This document shows positions 26,805 to 35,178 of a stretch of 64,000 bases of DNA, piece after piece. Positions within the stretch are counted from its first letter, which is position 1; each line of letters begins with the position of its first letter. The position numbers were made by a program, and so were the translations under genes. Below the pieces are notes generated by a model that saw only the letters and a list, made by a program, of their open reading frames with translations, made no database searches and was not told where the DNA came from. The DNA comes from Breoghania sp. L-A4 (GTDB lineage: Bacteria > Pseudomonadota > Alphaproteobacteria > Rhizobiales > Stappiaceae), in the NCBI RefSeq assembly GCF_003432385.1, contig NZ_CP031841.1, positions 4,007,579 to 4,071,578 of the forward strand, in the 5' to 3' direction.

Positions 26805-26908
26805 TGGGGCCAGAGTTGACGCAAACGAAAGATTTCGGTCAGCGCCGATGGCGCCAGGGCCGCTGTCGAATAGCGGCTCATGTCGTCGTTCGCACGCTTG
26901 AGACATAA

Positions 26909-26928
26909 ATATGCACTTGAATGCATAT
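26909..26928. promoter_or_regulatory. Likely operator of the toxin-antitoxin pair
   Basis: A perfect inverted repeat ATATGCA-N6-TGCATAT ends 23 bases before the toxin ATG. Antitoxins with an Xre-type helix-turn-helix commonly bind such palindromes and repress their own operon. The site overlaps the proposed -35 element. Confidence 0.6.
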
Positions 26929-26945
26929 GCGCCTCACGACATAAT
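26917..26945 (+). promoter_or_regulatory. Putative promoter of the toxin-antitoxin pair
   Basis: TTGAAT (26917-26922), 17 bases, then CATAAT (26940-26945). The start of transcription would fall at or within a few bases of the toxin ATG at 26952, and no ribosome site is visible, so the toxin message may be leaderless. Assigned by eye. Confidence 0.4.
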
Positions 26946-26951
26946 CACTGC

Positions 26952-27314
26952 ATGGCCTGGACCATCAATTTCCATGACAGCTTCGCCGATGAATTCGATC
27001 GCTTGGCGGAGGACGTGAAAATTGAACTCATGGCAATGGTCATATTGCTCGCCGAATTCGGTCCGCAACTGAGCCGTCCGCATGCCGACACCCTCAAGGG
27101 ATCAAGGCACGCCAACATGAAGGAACTGCGCTTCAGGGCCGATAACGGCGCTTGGCGTGTCGCCTATGCCTTTGACCCGGAGCGAAAAGCCATTCTTCTG
27201 GTCGCGGGCGACAAATCCGGTGTGAGCGAAAAACGCTTTTACAAACAACTTCTGGCAACCGCCGATCAGCGGCTTGGTGACCATTTGGCTCGACTAAAAG
27301 GACAAACACCATGA
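26952..27314 (+). CDS. RelE/HigB-type toxin of a type II toxin-antitoxin system
   Basis: A 120-residue protein of the RelE/ParE superfamily, Gp49/HigB-like subgroup. It has the expected layout: two N-terminal helices (SFADEFDRLAEDVKIELMAM), KGSRHANMKELRFRADNGAWRVAYAFDP forming the central strands, then AILLVAGDKSGVSEKRFYKQL. Basic and aromatic residues in this core are used for mRNA cleavage on the ribosome in characterised relatives. The ATG at 26952 has no ribosome site, and its stop overlaps the antitoxin start (ATGA). The toxin-first order with an Xre antitoxin is the HigBA arrangement. The pair lies in a segment that looks inserted between tamA and tamB. Confidence 0.9.
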   Translation: MAWTINFHDSFADEFDRLAEDVKIELMAMVILLAEFGPQLSRPHADTLKGSRHANMKELRFRADNGAWRVAYAFDPERKAILLVAGDKSGVSEKRFYKQLLATADQRLGDHLARLKGQTP

Positions 27315-27646
27315 CGATATCCGCCGATGACGTTTTCAAAAAACATATGACCGCCACCCAGCGGAAGAAGGCGAAAGCGCGTTCGGACGAGCTGATCGCG
27401 GAATACAAGACCTTGCAGGAACTCCGCAAGGCGCGCGCGCTGACGCAAGTGCGCTTGGCGGAGATTCTGGGCGTGACCCAGGACAACGTCTCCCGCATCG
27501 AAAAGCGTTCCGATGTCCTGCTCTCGACCTTGCGCAGCTACATCGAAGCCATGGGCGGAGAGCTTGATCTGGTCGTGACATTTCCCGATCACGCGCCGGT
27601 GCATCTCAAGACCTTGAGCGATCTCAACGAAACGCCACCGCGCTGA
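27311..27646 (+). CDS. Xre-type antitoxin (HigA-like)
   Basis: A 111-residue protein with a central helix-turn-helix (LTQVRLAEILGVTQDNVSRI, about residues 44-63), preceded by a long helical arm and followed by a tail that would bind the toxin. Translation is coupled to the toxin through ATGA at 27311-27314. It should neutralise the toxin and, with it, repress the operon at the palindrome 26909-26928. It is the last gene before the right-hand copy of the tamA end. Confidence 0.9.
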   Translation: MTISADDVFKKHMTATQRKKAKARSDELIAEYKTLQELRKARALTQVRLAEILGVTQDNVSRIEKRSDVLLSTLRSYIEAMGGELDLVVTFPDHAPVHLKTLSDLNETPPR

Positions 27647-27682
27647 TCGACAAGAGAAATCCGTCCTGGCTCGAAATGGTCG

Positions 27683-27725
27683 CCCCGACTACGCCATCTA
27701 CGTCGGCCTCAGCCAGGCGTTTTGA
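27683..27725 (+). repeat. Direct repeat, right copy (orphan tamA 3' end)
   Basis: Codes PDYAIYVGLSQAF and stop TGA in frame with nothing upstream. Against 26391-26433 it differs at GGT/GGC, GCT/GCG and TAG/TGA only, all silent. Homology stops abruptly on the 5' side (CCCC preceded by unrelated bases). It is the relic of the original, or of a donor, tamA end. The bases 27726-27791 that follow are the leader of tamB. Confidence 0.85.
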
Positions 27726-27791
27726 ACCCTTTCCCCGCCGATTTCCCGTCTGGCCGCTTTTAATCCGCATTCGTCGGCTTACCTTGGGCGC

Positions 27792-30700
27792 ATGCGCCGA
27801 ATCTCAAAAATCCTGATTCTCCTGCTGCTTGTCGTGGTCGCTCTGCCGGCCGCGCTGGTCGCTGTGCTGTTTACCCGGCCCGGCGGCGCCCTGCTGGCGC
27901 GCGTTGTCAGTTCCAGCGCGTCGACGCCGCAGGCCGGCATCGACGTCAGTGCCATCCGGCTCGACTGGGATGGTCTTGCCCGCATCGACAGCGTCACCAT
28001 GACCGATGCCCGGGGCCGCTGGCTCAGCGCCGAGGGCATCGAGATGCAGTGGCATCCGCTTGCGCTGCTGCGCGGCGCCGTCAAGGTGGACCGGCTCTCG
28101 GTCTCCGCGATCGCGGTGGAGCGCAAGCCCGTCGCCGCGGAGACGGCGGAGGCCAGCGGCGGCGGACTTCCGGCCATCCCCGTCGATGTGGATGTCGACG
28201 CGCTGCGCATCAATGATATTTCCCTGGGCGCGGAGATCGCCGGCGCGCCGGTGCGGCTGTTTGCCGACGGATCCCTGCATCTGCGCGCCTCCGAGCTGAC
28301 CGGATCGCTGAAAATCCAGCGCGACGACGACATCGCCGGACGGCTGGACGCCGATGTGGCGTTCCAGCCCGATCAGCGGACCTTGCGCTTTTCCCTGCGC
28401 GCCAGCGAGCCCGGCGGCGGCGTGATCGCGCGGCTGCTGGACATCGGCGCGCTGCCGGCCATCGACGTACGGCTTGAGGGCGACGGACCGCTCGACAACT
28501 GGCGTTCGGATCTGACAATCGCGCTCGACGACGTGCCGACGGTGACCGGGCGGGCAACGCTGGAGGAGACGGCTGACGAAAACCGCCAGTTGCGCTTCGC
28601 GCTCGACGGGCAACTGGCCCGCCTGCTGCCCGAGGGCATCCGTCCGCTGTTCGCCGGCAGCACCACGGCGCGCGGCGACATACGCCTGGATTCGGGATTT
28701 TCCCCGCTCGACGGCGTGGTGGAGGCCGAAACGGATGGCTTTTCGCTCAACGGCACCGCCGATCTCGCGGCCGACGCGCTCACCGCCGATCTGACCGCCG
28801 CGCTCAAGACGCCCGTCTCGCTGACGCTGTCGGACCAGAGCCTCGCGCTCGAAACGCTGACGATCACCGCCAGGGCCGACGGCACGCTGGATGCGGCCAA
28901 CTGGAGCGCCGTGATCGAGGGCAGCGGCATCGAGACGCCGCAAGCGCGTCTGGTAAAGCTGACGGCGACCGCGCGCGGCCGCGACGCCCGCCTGCGCGCC
29001 GGGGACCGCCATATCCCGGCGCTCGTCGACATCGCCGCCGACATCGACGCCCCCGGAAATCCGCGGCTTGCGGCGCTGTCCGGACCGGCGAAGGCCTCCG
29101 CCGATCTGGTGCTGGGCACCGATGGCGCTTTGGACATCCACACGCTCACCGTCGCAGCGCCCGGTCTCACCGCCGCGCTCGACGGCACCTATGCTCTCGA
29201 CAGCGCCCGGATCAAGGGCACGCTCGCGGCCGCCGATCTCGCGCCCTATTCCGCGCTGGCCGGCCGGCCGCTTGGTGGCGCGGTGCAGCTTTCCTATGAC
29301 GCCACAGCGACCCCGAAGGATGGCGCGGCGACCTTCGCCTTCGACGCCCAAGGGCAGGATCTGTTGCTCGGCGTTGCGCAACTCGACGCGCTGCTGGGCG
29401 GTCCCTCGCAGATGAGCGGCACGCTGACCCGCACGGCGGAGGGCGCGCTGTCGGTGCGCGACGTGACGCTTGAGACGCCAGCGCTGCGGGCAGCGCTTGA
29501 AGCCGACAGCGATCTCACCGAGATAACGGCAAACCTGAGCGCCGAGGTGAAGACGCTTGGGCGGCTCGATCCGCGCATGACGGGCAGCCTGTCGCTGGAG
29601 GCCAGCGCCGAAGGTCCGCTCGACGCGCCGAAGGTCACCGCGACCGTGACCGGCGACGGCGTGACGCTGGGCGGCGAGGCGGTGGAGGATCTGACGCTTG
29701 AGAGCGCGCTGACGGCCTCGCTCACGAAGCCCTCGGGCACCATCGAGCTGGCGGCCCGGCTGCGCGGACAGCCGCTGACCGGCAGCGCCACACTGTCATC
29801 GGACGAGACCGGCGTGCGCCGCATCAACGACATCGCGCTGGCTACCGGCAGCACCCGGCTGTCCGGCAACCTCGCGCTGGCTCCTGACAACACGCCATCG
29901 GGCACGCTGGACTTTGCCTCGCCGGATCTTTCCGAGATCGCGCCGCTGCTGCTGCAGAGCCTGTCGGGCGCGCTCAACGCCCATGTGGAGATCGTCCAGG
30001 ATCAGGGCGAGACAACCGCCCGGATGACCGCCAACGCCAGCAAGGTGGAGCGCGCGGGTCTGCGCATCGGCCAGGCGGATCTTTCGGCCACCGTCACCGG
30101 CCTGCTCACCACGCCGCATGCGGACGGCACGCTCACCGCGAGCGGCATCCGCTCGGGCGCGACGATCATCGAAAGCATCGAGGCGAGTGCGACAGGCACG
30201 GCGGACGGCACCGATTTCAAGGCCAGCGCCGATCTCGGCCGCGGCGATCTGGCGCTCACCGGCAATCTGGCGCGCACTGCCGATGGCATCACGCTGACGC
30301 TGAGCGAAGGCGGCGGCCAGTACCAGGGGCTGAAAACCAGCCTCTCCGGCCCGGCGAAGGCAGTGATCGGCAACGACGGCCGCACGACCATCGAGACGGT
30401 CTCCCTGGCGCTCGGCTCCGGGTTCGCGACGATCTCCGGCACCGCCGGCGACACGCTGGACGTGAAGGTGAAACTCGACGCGGTGCCGGTGGCGCTCGTC
30501 AACGCGGTGGCGCCCGGCTTCGGCCTTGCCGGCAGCCTGTCGGGCAGCGCCAGCGTCACGGGCGCGGCGAGCGACCCGACGGCGCAATGGTCGGTGCGCT
30601 GGAGCGATGTCTCCGCCAGTGCCGTCGCCGGCTTCGGCCTGCCCGCGACCACCCTCAACAGCGAGGGACAGTTCAAGGCAAACACCGTCACCCACACAAC

Positions 30701-32048
30701 GGTGCTGGGTGTCGGTTCCTCGGGAACCATGACGGCGAAGGGCAGCGTCGCGCTTGCCGATGCGCCGCGCCTCGACATGACGGTGACCGGCACGCTGCCG
30801 TTTGCGATCGCCCAGCGCACGCTGACCCGATCCGGTCTGCGGCTGGACGGCGCCGCGGCGCTCGATCTGCGCATCGGCGGCACCGCGGCAAGCCCGGCGA
30901 TCAGCGGCACGATCACGACCCGTGACGCAACCGCCGTCAGCCTCAACACCGGCCTTGTGGTCACGGGGCTTTCGGCCACCGCGCAGCTCTCAAGGGATCA
31001 GATCGAGATCACCAGCCTCGCCGGCAAGATCGGCGGCGGCGGCACGCTGGCGGCCTCGGGGACAATCGGCATCGGCGGCGGCATGCCGGCCAATGTGTCG
31101 TTGAAGATCGACGACGGCACCTACACCGACGGGCGGATCGTCACCGCACGCATCGACGCGGATCTCACGCTCAGCGGACCGCTCGCGACGACCCCGAGCA
31201 TCGGCGGCAACATTGCCGTCAAGCGCGCGGACATCACCATTCCTCAAGCCATGGCGACCACGCTGGCGCCCGTGTCGGTGGAGCACGTGAACGCGCCGGG
31301 CGACGTGGCGCGTCAGGCGGCCACCCTGCGCAAGGGCCCCAAGGACAACGCCGCGGGCGGCGTCAATCTGGATCTCACCGTCAACGCGCCGGGACAGATC
31401 TATGTGCGCGGACGCGGGCTGCAGGCCGAGCTCGGCGGCCGCATCCGCATCACCGGCACCACGGCCAATCCGGTCTCCAGCGGCGCCTTCACTCTGCGCA
31501 ACGGCACCTTGTCGCTGCTCTCGCGGCTGCTGACGTTCACCCGGGGCACGATCACGTTTTTCGGCAGCTTCGATCCGCAGCTCGACTTCGCGGCCACGAC
31601 CACCGCCAATTCGGCCACCGTCACCGTGACGGTGGCGGGCACGGCGTCCGATCCGAAGGTCGAGTTCTCCTCCTCGCCGGACTATCCGCAGGAAGAGATC
31701 CTGGCGCTGCTGCTGTTCGACCAGAACCTGTCCGGCCTGTCGGCGACCCAGATCGCCCAGCTGGCGAGCGCGGTGGCCAGCCTCGGCGGCGCCGATCCGC
31801 TGGACAAGCTGCGCAAGAGCCTTGGCGTGGACACCATCAACATCACCACCGACGAGAGCAACAACACCGCCGTGGAGCTGCGCAAGAAGGTCAGCGACAA
31901 TGTCTCGCTCGGCGTCCAGCAAGGCTCGCAGGCCGGCTCCAGCCGTGTCACCGTCGACATCGACGTGACCAAGAACCTGCGCGCGCGCGGCGAGACCGAC
32001 GCCAACGGCGGCACCAAGGCCGGCATCTTCTTCGAAAAGGAGTACTGA
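27792..32048 (+). CDS. tamB: TamB, translocation and assembly module protein
   Basis: TamB spans the periplasm as a long beta-taco, partners TamA, and takes part in outer-membrane biogenesis and lipid transport. The protein has 1418 residues. One N-terminal membrane anchor (ILILLLLVVVALPAALVAVLF) is followed by about 1100 residues of repetitive Thr/Asp/Ala/Gly-rich beta-strand sequence. The C-terminal DUF490/TamB domain includes TLRNGTLSLLSRLLTFTRGTITF and the end motif LRARGETDANGGTKAGIFFEKEY, in part. The length matches alphaproteobacterial TamB. tamA normally lies immediately upstream; here a 1.2-kb toxin-antitoxin segment separates them. Confidence 0.94.
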   Translation: MRRISKILILLLLVVVALPAALVAVLFTRPGGALLARVVSSSASTPQAGIDVSAIRLDWDGLARIDSVTMTDARGRWLSAEGIEMQWHPLALLRGAVKVDRLSVSAIAVERKPVAAETAEASGGGLPAIPVDVDVDALRINDISLGAEIAGAPVRLFADGSLHLRASELTGSLKIQRDDDIAGRLDADVAFQPDQRTLRFSLRASEPGGGVIARLLDIGALPAIDVRLEGDGPLDNWRSDLTIALDDVPTVTGRATLEETADENRQLRFALDGQLARLLPEGIRPLFAGSTTARGDIRLDSGFSPLDGVVEAETDGFSLNGTADLAADALTADLTAALKTPVSLTLSDQSLALETLTITARADGTLDAANWSAVIEGSGIETPQARLVKLTATARGRDARLRAGDRHIPALVDIAADIDAPGNPRLAALSGPAKASADLVLGTDGALDIHTLTVAAPGLTAALDGTYALDSARIKGTLAAADLAPYSALAGRPLGGAVQLSYDATATPKDGAATFAFDAQGQDLLLGVAQLDALLGGPSQMSGTLTRTAEGALSVRDVTLETPALRAALEADSDLTEITANLSAEVKTLGRLDPRMTGSLSLEASAEGPLDAPKVTATVTGDGVTLGGEAVEDLTLESALTASLTKPSGTIELAARLRGQPLTGSATLSSDETGVRRINDIALATGSTRLSGNLALAPDNTPSGTLDFASPDLSEIAPLLLQSLSGALNAHVEIVQDQGETTARMTANASKVERAGLRIGQADLSATVTGLLTTPHADGTLTASGIRSGATIIESIEASATGTADGTDFKASADLGRGDLALTGNLARTADGITLTLSEGGGQYQGLKTSLSGPAKAVIGNDGRTTIETVSLALGSGFATISGTAGDTLDVKVKLDAVPVALVNAVAPGFGLAGSLSGSASVTGAASDPTAQWSVRWSDVSASAVAGFGLPATTLNSEGQFKANTVTHTTVLGVGSSGTMTAKGSVALADAPRLDMTVTGTLPFAIAQRTLTRSGLRLDGAAALDLRIGGTAASPAISGTITTRDATAVSLNTGLVVTGLSATAQLSRDQIEITSLAGKIGGGGTLAASGTIGIGGGMPANVSLKIDDGTYTDGRIVTARIDADLTLSGPLATTPSIGGNIAVKRADITIPQAMATTLAPVSVEHVNAPGDVARQAATLRKGPKDNAAGGVNLDLTVNAPGQIYVRGRGLQAELGGRIRITGTTANPVSSGAFTLRNGTLSLLSRLLTFTRGTITFFGSFDPQLDFAATTTANSATVTVTVAGTASDPKVEFSSSPDYPQEEILALLLFDQNLSGLSATQIAQLASAVASLGGADPLDKLRKSLGVDTINITTDESNNTAVELRKKVSDNVSLGVQQGSQAGSSRVTVDIDVTKNLRARGETDANGGTKAGIFFEKEY

Positions 32049-32239
32049 CGCCGCCGCGCGCGAAAGGCTGCATTCCCCGCGTCCGGCGCGCCTTGCGAAA
32101 TTTTCGCTGGTGCCGGGTGAGACTCTTTGCCATTCAGGTGTGTGCCGTCACCACCCTGGTCCGGCTCTTTCAGGAGCTTCCCGCCGTGCCGCGCCGCGGT
32201 GCGGAATCCCGCCACGCAGGATTGGAGCAAGTCCTTTCA

Positions 32240-33154
32240 ATGGCCGAGCCCGAGAACACCGCCGAGACCGAGCTGGACGATCTGGCGAAGAAATTCTTCA
32301 CCACCAAGCAGGTCGCCTCGCTGCTGCACGTGAAGGAACGCAAGATCTACGAGCTGGCCTCGGCGGGCGAGATTCCGGGCACGCGCGCGCTGGGCAAATG
32401 GCTGTTCGACCGGCAGGCGATCTACAAATGGCTGAAGAGCCACGGCACCGACGCCGGCGCCTCGACCGAAATCGAGCCGCCAAACGTGGTGCTGGGCAGC
32501 CATGACCCGCTGCTCGAATGGGCTTTGCGCGAATCCAATTCCGGCCTCGCGACGTTTCTCGACGGCAGCCTCGACGGGCTGGAACGCTTCGGCGCCGGCG
32601 AAGGCATCGCCAACGGCATGCATGTGTTCGATCCCGCAAGCGGCGACTGGAACGTGCCCGCCATCAAGGCGGCGGCCGCCGGCCAGCCTGCCGCGCTCAT
32701 CGAATGGGCGTGGCGCGAACGCGGGCTGATCGTGCCCGCCGGCAACCCCCAGGGGATCACCGGCATCACGGATCTGGCGGGCATGCGGGTCATCCCGCGG
32801 CAGGAGAAGGCGGGCAGCCAGGTGCTGCTGCAGCATTATCTGGACACGGAACTCCCCGGCGCCGTCACGCTCACCCGCGCGGCAAGAACCGAAAGCGACG
32901 CGGCGCTGGCGGTCTTCGAGGGCGAGGCGGACGCGGCCTTCGGCCTGCAGTGCGTGGCGCGGCAGTTCCGGCTGGACTTCGTGCCCATCGTCCGCGAGCG
33001 TTTCGATCTTCTGGTCACGCGCCGCGACTGGTTCGAGCCGCCGCTGCAGCGGCTGATGGCCTTCACCCGCACGCCCGAGTTCCAGGCCCGCGTCGCAGCG
33101 CTGACCGGCTATGACGTCACAGGCCTGGGCACGGTGCATTTCAACGGTCTTTAG
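32240..33154 (+). CDS. HTH regulator fused to a periplasmic-binding-protein-like domain
   Basis: A 304-residue cytoplasmic protein. Residues 18-68 form an excisionase/MerR-type helix-turn-helix (FFTTKQVASLLHVKERKIYELA). Residues 85-300 resemble a type 2 periplasmic-binding-protein-like domain (PF12727 family: LEWALRES, GLIVPAGNPQGITGITDLAGMRVIPRQEKAGSQ in part). Such fusions are usually encoded beside molybdenum or formate dehydrogenase genes. It precedes fdhD by 92 bases on the same strand, so I infer that it senses molybdate, cofactor or a related ligand and tunes formate dehydrogenase maturation. The ATG at 32240 was chosen because upstream codons lack coding character. Confidence 0.82.
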   Translation: MAEPENTAETELDDLAKKFFTTKQVASLLHVKERKIYELASAGEIPGTRALGKWLFDRQAIYKWLKSHGTDAGASTEIEPPNVVLGSHDPLLEWALRESNSGLATFLDGSLDGLERFGAGEGIANGMHVFDPASGDWNVPAIKAAAAGQPAALIEWAWRERGLIVPAGNPQGITGITDLAGMRVIPRQEKAGSQVLLQHYLDTELPGAVTLTRAARTESDAALAVFEGEADAAFGLQCVARQFRLDFVPIVRERFDLLVTRRDWFEPPLQRLMAFTRTPEFQARVAALTGYDVTGLGTVHFNGL

Positions 33155-33246
33155 AGCTGCGGCACCTCTCTTTCATGTGCGTTTTCCTGTGATATTGATC
33201 TTTTTCTGCGAGCGCACGTCGAACATTGCGCTATAGTGCGGCCATC

Positions 33247-34074
33247 ATGAGCATGGCAGAAGACATCACACCCCACACGTCCTCCACCCGCAGGATCAGG
33301 ACCGTGAGCTGGAACCGGCCCGCCCCGCCCTCGGGGTTGCGCGCGGTTCCCGAAGAGACCGCCGTCGCGCTCACCTACAACGGCTCCACCCACGCGGTGA
33401 TGATGGCCACGCCCTGCGATCTGGAGGACTACGCCTATGGCTTCAGCCTCACCGAGGGGCAGATCCAGGCCCCGTCGCAGATCCGGTCCATCGACGTGAT
33501 CGTGCTCAATGAGGGCATCGACGTGCGCATCTGGCTCGACGCCGACACCGCGGCGCAACTCCGCGACAGGCGCAGGCGCATCGCCGGGCCCACCGGATGC
33601 GGACTGTGCGGCATCGAGAGCCTGAGCGAAGCCGTGCCGCGGCCCGCCCGGGTGCAGGGCGACGCGCGCGTCACCGCCGCCGACATCATGGCCGCGCAAC
33701 GCGCCATGGTCGCCGGCCAGACGCTGCACGCGGAAACCAGCGCAGTGCATGCCGCCGCCCTGTGGACGCCGAGCGGCGGACTGCTGGCGATCCGCGAGGA
33801 CGTGGGCCGGCACAATGCGCTCGACAAGCTCGTTGGCGCGCTGTCGCGCGCCGGGCCGCGCGCCCACGGCGGCATGCTGCTGCTGACCAGCCGGGTGTCG
33901 GTGGAGATGGTGCAAAAGGCCGCCGTGCTCGGCAGCCCGGTGCTTGTCGCCGTCTCAGCCCCCACCGCGCTTGCGGTGCGCACGGCGGAAGCCGCCGGCA
34001 TCACGATTGTGGCGATGGCGCGGGACGATGGCTTCGAGGTGTTCTCCCATCCCCATCGCATCGTACCGGAGTGA
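33247..34074 (+). CDS. fdhD: FdhD, formate dehydrogenase accessory sulfurtransferase
   Basis: FdhD passes sulfur from a cysteine desulfurase to the molybdenum cofactor, which formate dehydrogenase needs for activity. The protein has 275 residues from the ATG at 33247. The loop CGLCG holds the two conserved cysteines (118 and 121). AIREDVGRHNALDKLVGA and the cofactor-binding end (SVEMVQKAAVLGSPVLVAVSAP in part) are family hallmarks. It is convergent with the fds operon that encodes its client enzyme and probably co-transcribed with the HTH-PBP regulator. Confidence 0.95.
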   Translation: MSMAEDITPHTSSTRRIRTVSWNRPAPPSGLRAVPEETAVALTYNGSTHAVMMATPCDLEDYAYGFSLTEGQIQAPSQIRSIDVIVLNEGIDVRIWLDADTAAQLRDRRRRIAGPTGCGLCGIESLSEAVPRPARVQGDARVTAADIMAAQRAMVAGQTLHAETSAVHAAALWTPSGGLLAIREDVGRHNALDKLVGALSRAGPRAHGGMLLLTSRVSVEMVQKAAVLGSPVLVAVSAPTALAVRTAEAAGITIVAMARDDGFEVFSHPHRIVPE

Positions 34075-34151
34075 GGCTTTCCGGACGTCGGCGGGATAGC
34101 CGCGCATTCGGAACGGTTTCAGACAGTAAAAGCCTCTCCGAACACGCCGCC

Positions 34152-34220
34152 CATCCTTCGAGACGCCGTCTTCGGCGGCTCCTCAGGATGACGTCATCGT
34201 ATTGATATTTTTATGAAATC
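34152..34220. repeat. Palindromic repeat of the 7353-7512 family, inverted copy
   Basis: CATCCTTCGAGACGCC, a CCGTCTTCGGCGG hairpin, CTCCTCAGGATGACGTCAT, then the AT-rich linker CGTATTGATATTTTTATGAA. The last part is the reverse complement of the linker at 7410-7445. It lies between fdhD and the convergent TorD-like gene and could serve both as a terminator; no T-run is clear. Confidence 0.7.
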
Positions 34221-34283
34221 ATCTGTTGGACGGCAACCTTCAGAGAACAGCCGGAAGGCCGTATCGAACGATCACGCAAGCGT

Positions 34284-34898
34284 TCAGGGTCCGGAATTCT
34301 GCCCGATCGCGGCTTCGCCCGCGAGAAACGCCCGCCCGAACCGCGCCACCGCCGCATAAAAATCGGCGCCTTCGGCGGCTTCCAGATCGTCGAGGAATTT
34401 CGGCGCCCAGGGCTCGATATGGCGCGCAAAGAACGCCGCCTGGGCGCGGACCGGCACCGAACCCACGCGGCCGGCGATCAGCCCGGCCATGATCATGCTG
34501 AGATTGGCGACATGATCCTCGGGCTCGGTCGGATCGCCGTTGCGCGCGATCCCCATGCGCGCCAGGTCGATGCGCAACTCCGCGAGCGCCCGGCCGAACA
34601 GATGGCCGTTGCGGTAAAAGGAGGCATAGGGCATCAGGCGCGGCTGCGGCCGGGCCGCAAAGAGCGCGCGGTGCTCGCACGCCACGGCCTCATCACCCAG
34701 CGCCGCTGCGCGTGCATGCAGATCCGCGAACGCGTCACCCAGGGGATCGCCGCCGGTCGCGCGCAGGGTGCCGAAAAGCTCCGGCCGCGCGGGACCGCTC
34801 AACAGTCTCGCCAGCAGCCGGTAGTGATCGGCGCGCGCGTCCACGCTCACAGCGGTTTCAAGCGCACCGGCGGGCGCCTCCATCGCCCGCATCCTCAC
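34284..34898 (-). CDS. TorD-family molecular chaperone
   Basis: A 204-residue helical protein of the TorD/DmsD family, cytoplasmic chaperones that hold molybdoenzyme subunits until the cofactor is inserted. Family signs are RLLARLLSGPARPELF near the start, LMPYASFYRNGHLFG, the EPEDHVANLSMIMAGLI segment, and FFARHIEPWAPKFLDDLE. The GTG at 34898 overlaps the fdsD stop (GTGA); an ATG two codons later is also possible. It is the last gene of the fds operon, which places its client as FdsA. Better known relatives serve exported enzymes, so this cytoplasmic pairing is a notable variation. Confidence 0.82.
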   Translation of the reverse strand: MRMRAMEAPAGALETAVSVDARADHYRLLARLLSGPARPELFGTLRATGGDPLGDAFADLHARAAALGDEAVACEHRALFAARPQPRLMPYASFYRNGHLFGRALAELRIDLARMGIARNGDPTEPEDHVANLSMIMAGLIAGRVGSVPVRAQAAFFARHIEPWAPKFLDDLEAAEGADFYAAVARFGRAFLAGEAAIGQNSGP

Positions 34899-35137
34899 AC
34901 GGGCTCGGGCATCGGCCGTGGCGCGCTCACCTTGCGGATGCTCGGGGCCGCCTCCAGCACCAGCGGATCGAAGCCCGCCTCGCCGCTCGCGATCAGCGCG
35001 AAGAACTGGGCCCGCATGCGCGGCTCCCAGAAGCTGTTAATGTGAGCCGCCACCCCGGCCACCGCCTCGTCGTGCGGCTTGGAGTGGAAGAACGTCGCGA
35101 TCTGGTTGGCCATATAGACGAGTTTCTCAGGCGACAT
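34895..35137 (-). CDS. fdsD: Formate dehydrogenase delta subunit FdsD
   Basis: An 80-residue protein starting at the ATG 35137 behind an AGGAAAGGAA ribosome site. The opening PEKLVYMANQIATFFHS, then HINSFWEPRMR, and the ending region are typical of FdsD. In Rhodobacter capsulatus and Cupriavidus FdsD is needed for assembly and stability of the molybdenum-containing enzyme. It follows fdsA by 41 bases and overlaps the chaperone gene. Confidence 0.92.
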   Translation of the reverse strand: MSPEKLVYMANQIATFFHSKPHDEAVAGVAAHINSFWEPRMRAQFFALIASGEAGFDPLVLEAAPSIRKVSAPRPMPEPV

Positions 35138-35178
35138 GGGCCATTTCCTTTCCTGGCGCGCGGCGATTCCGGCGCGGC

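Noticed and set aside
26434-27682. Integrase or tRNA attachment site for the tamA-end insertion
   Set aside because: No recombinase gene and no tRNA are present in or beside the segment; the insertion mechanism is left open.
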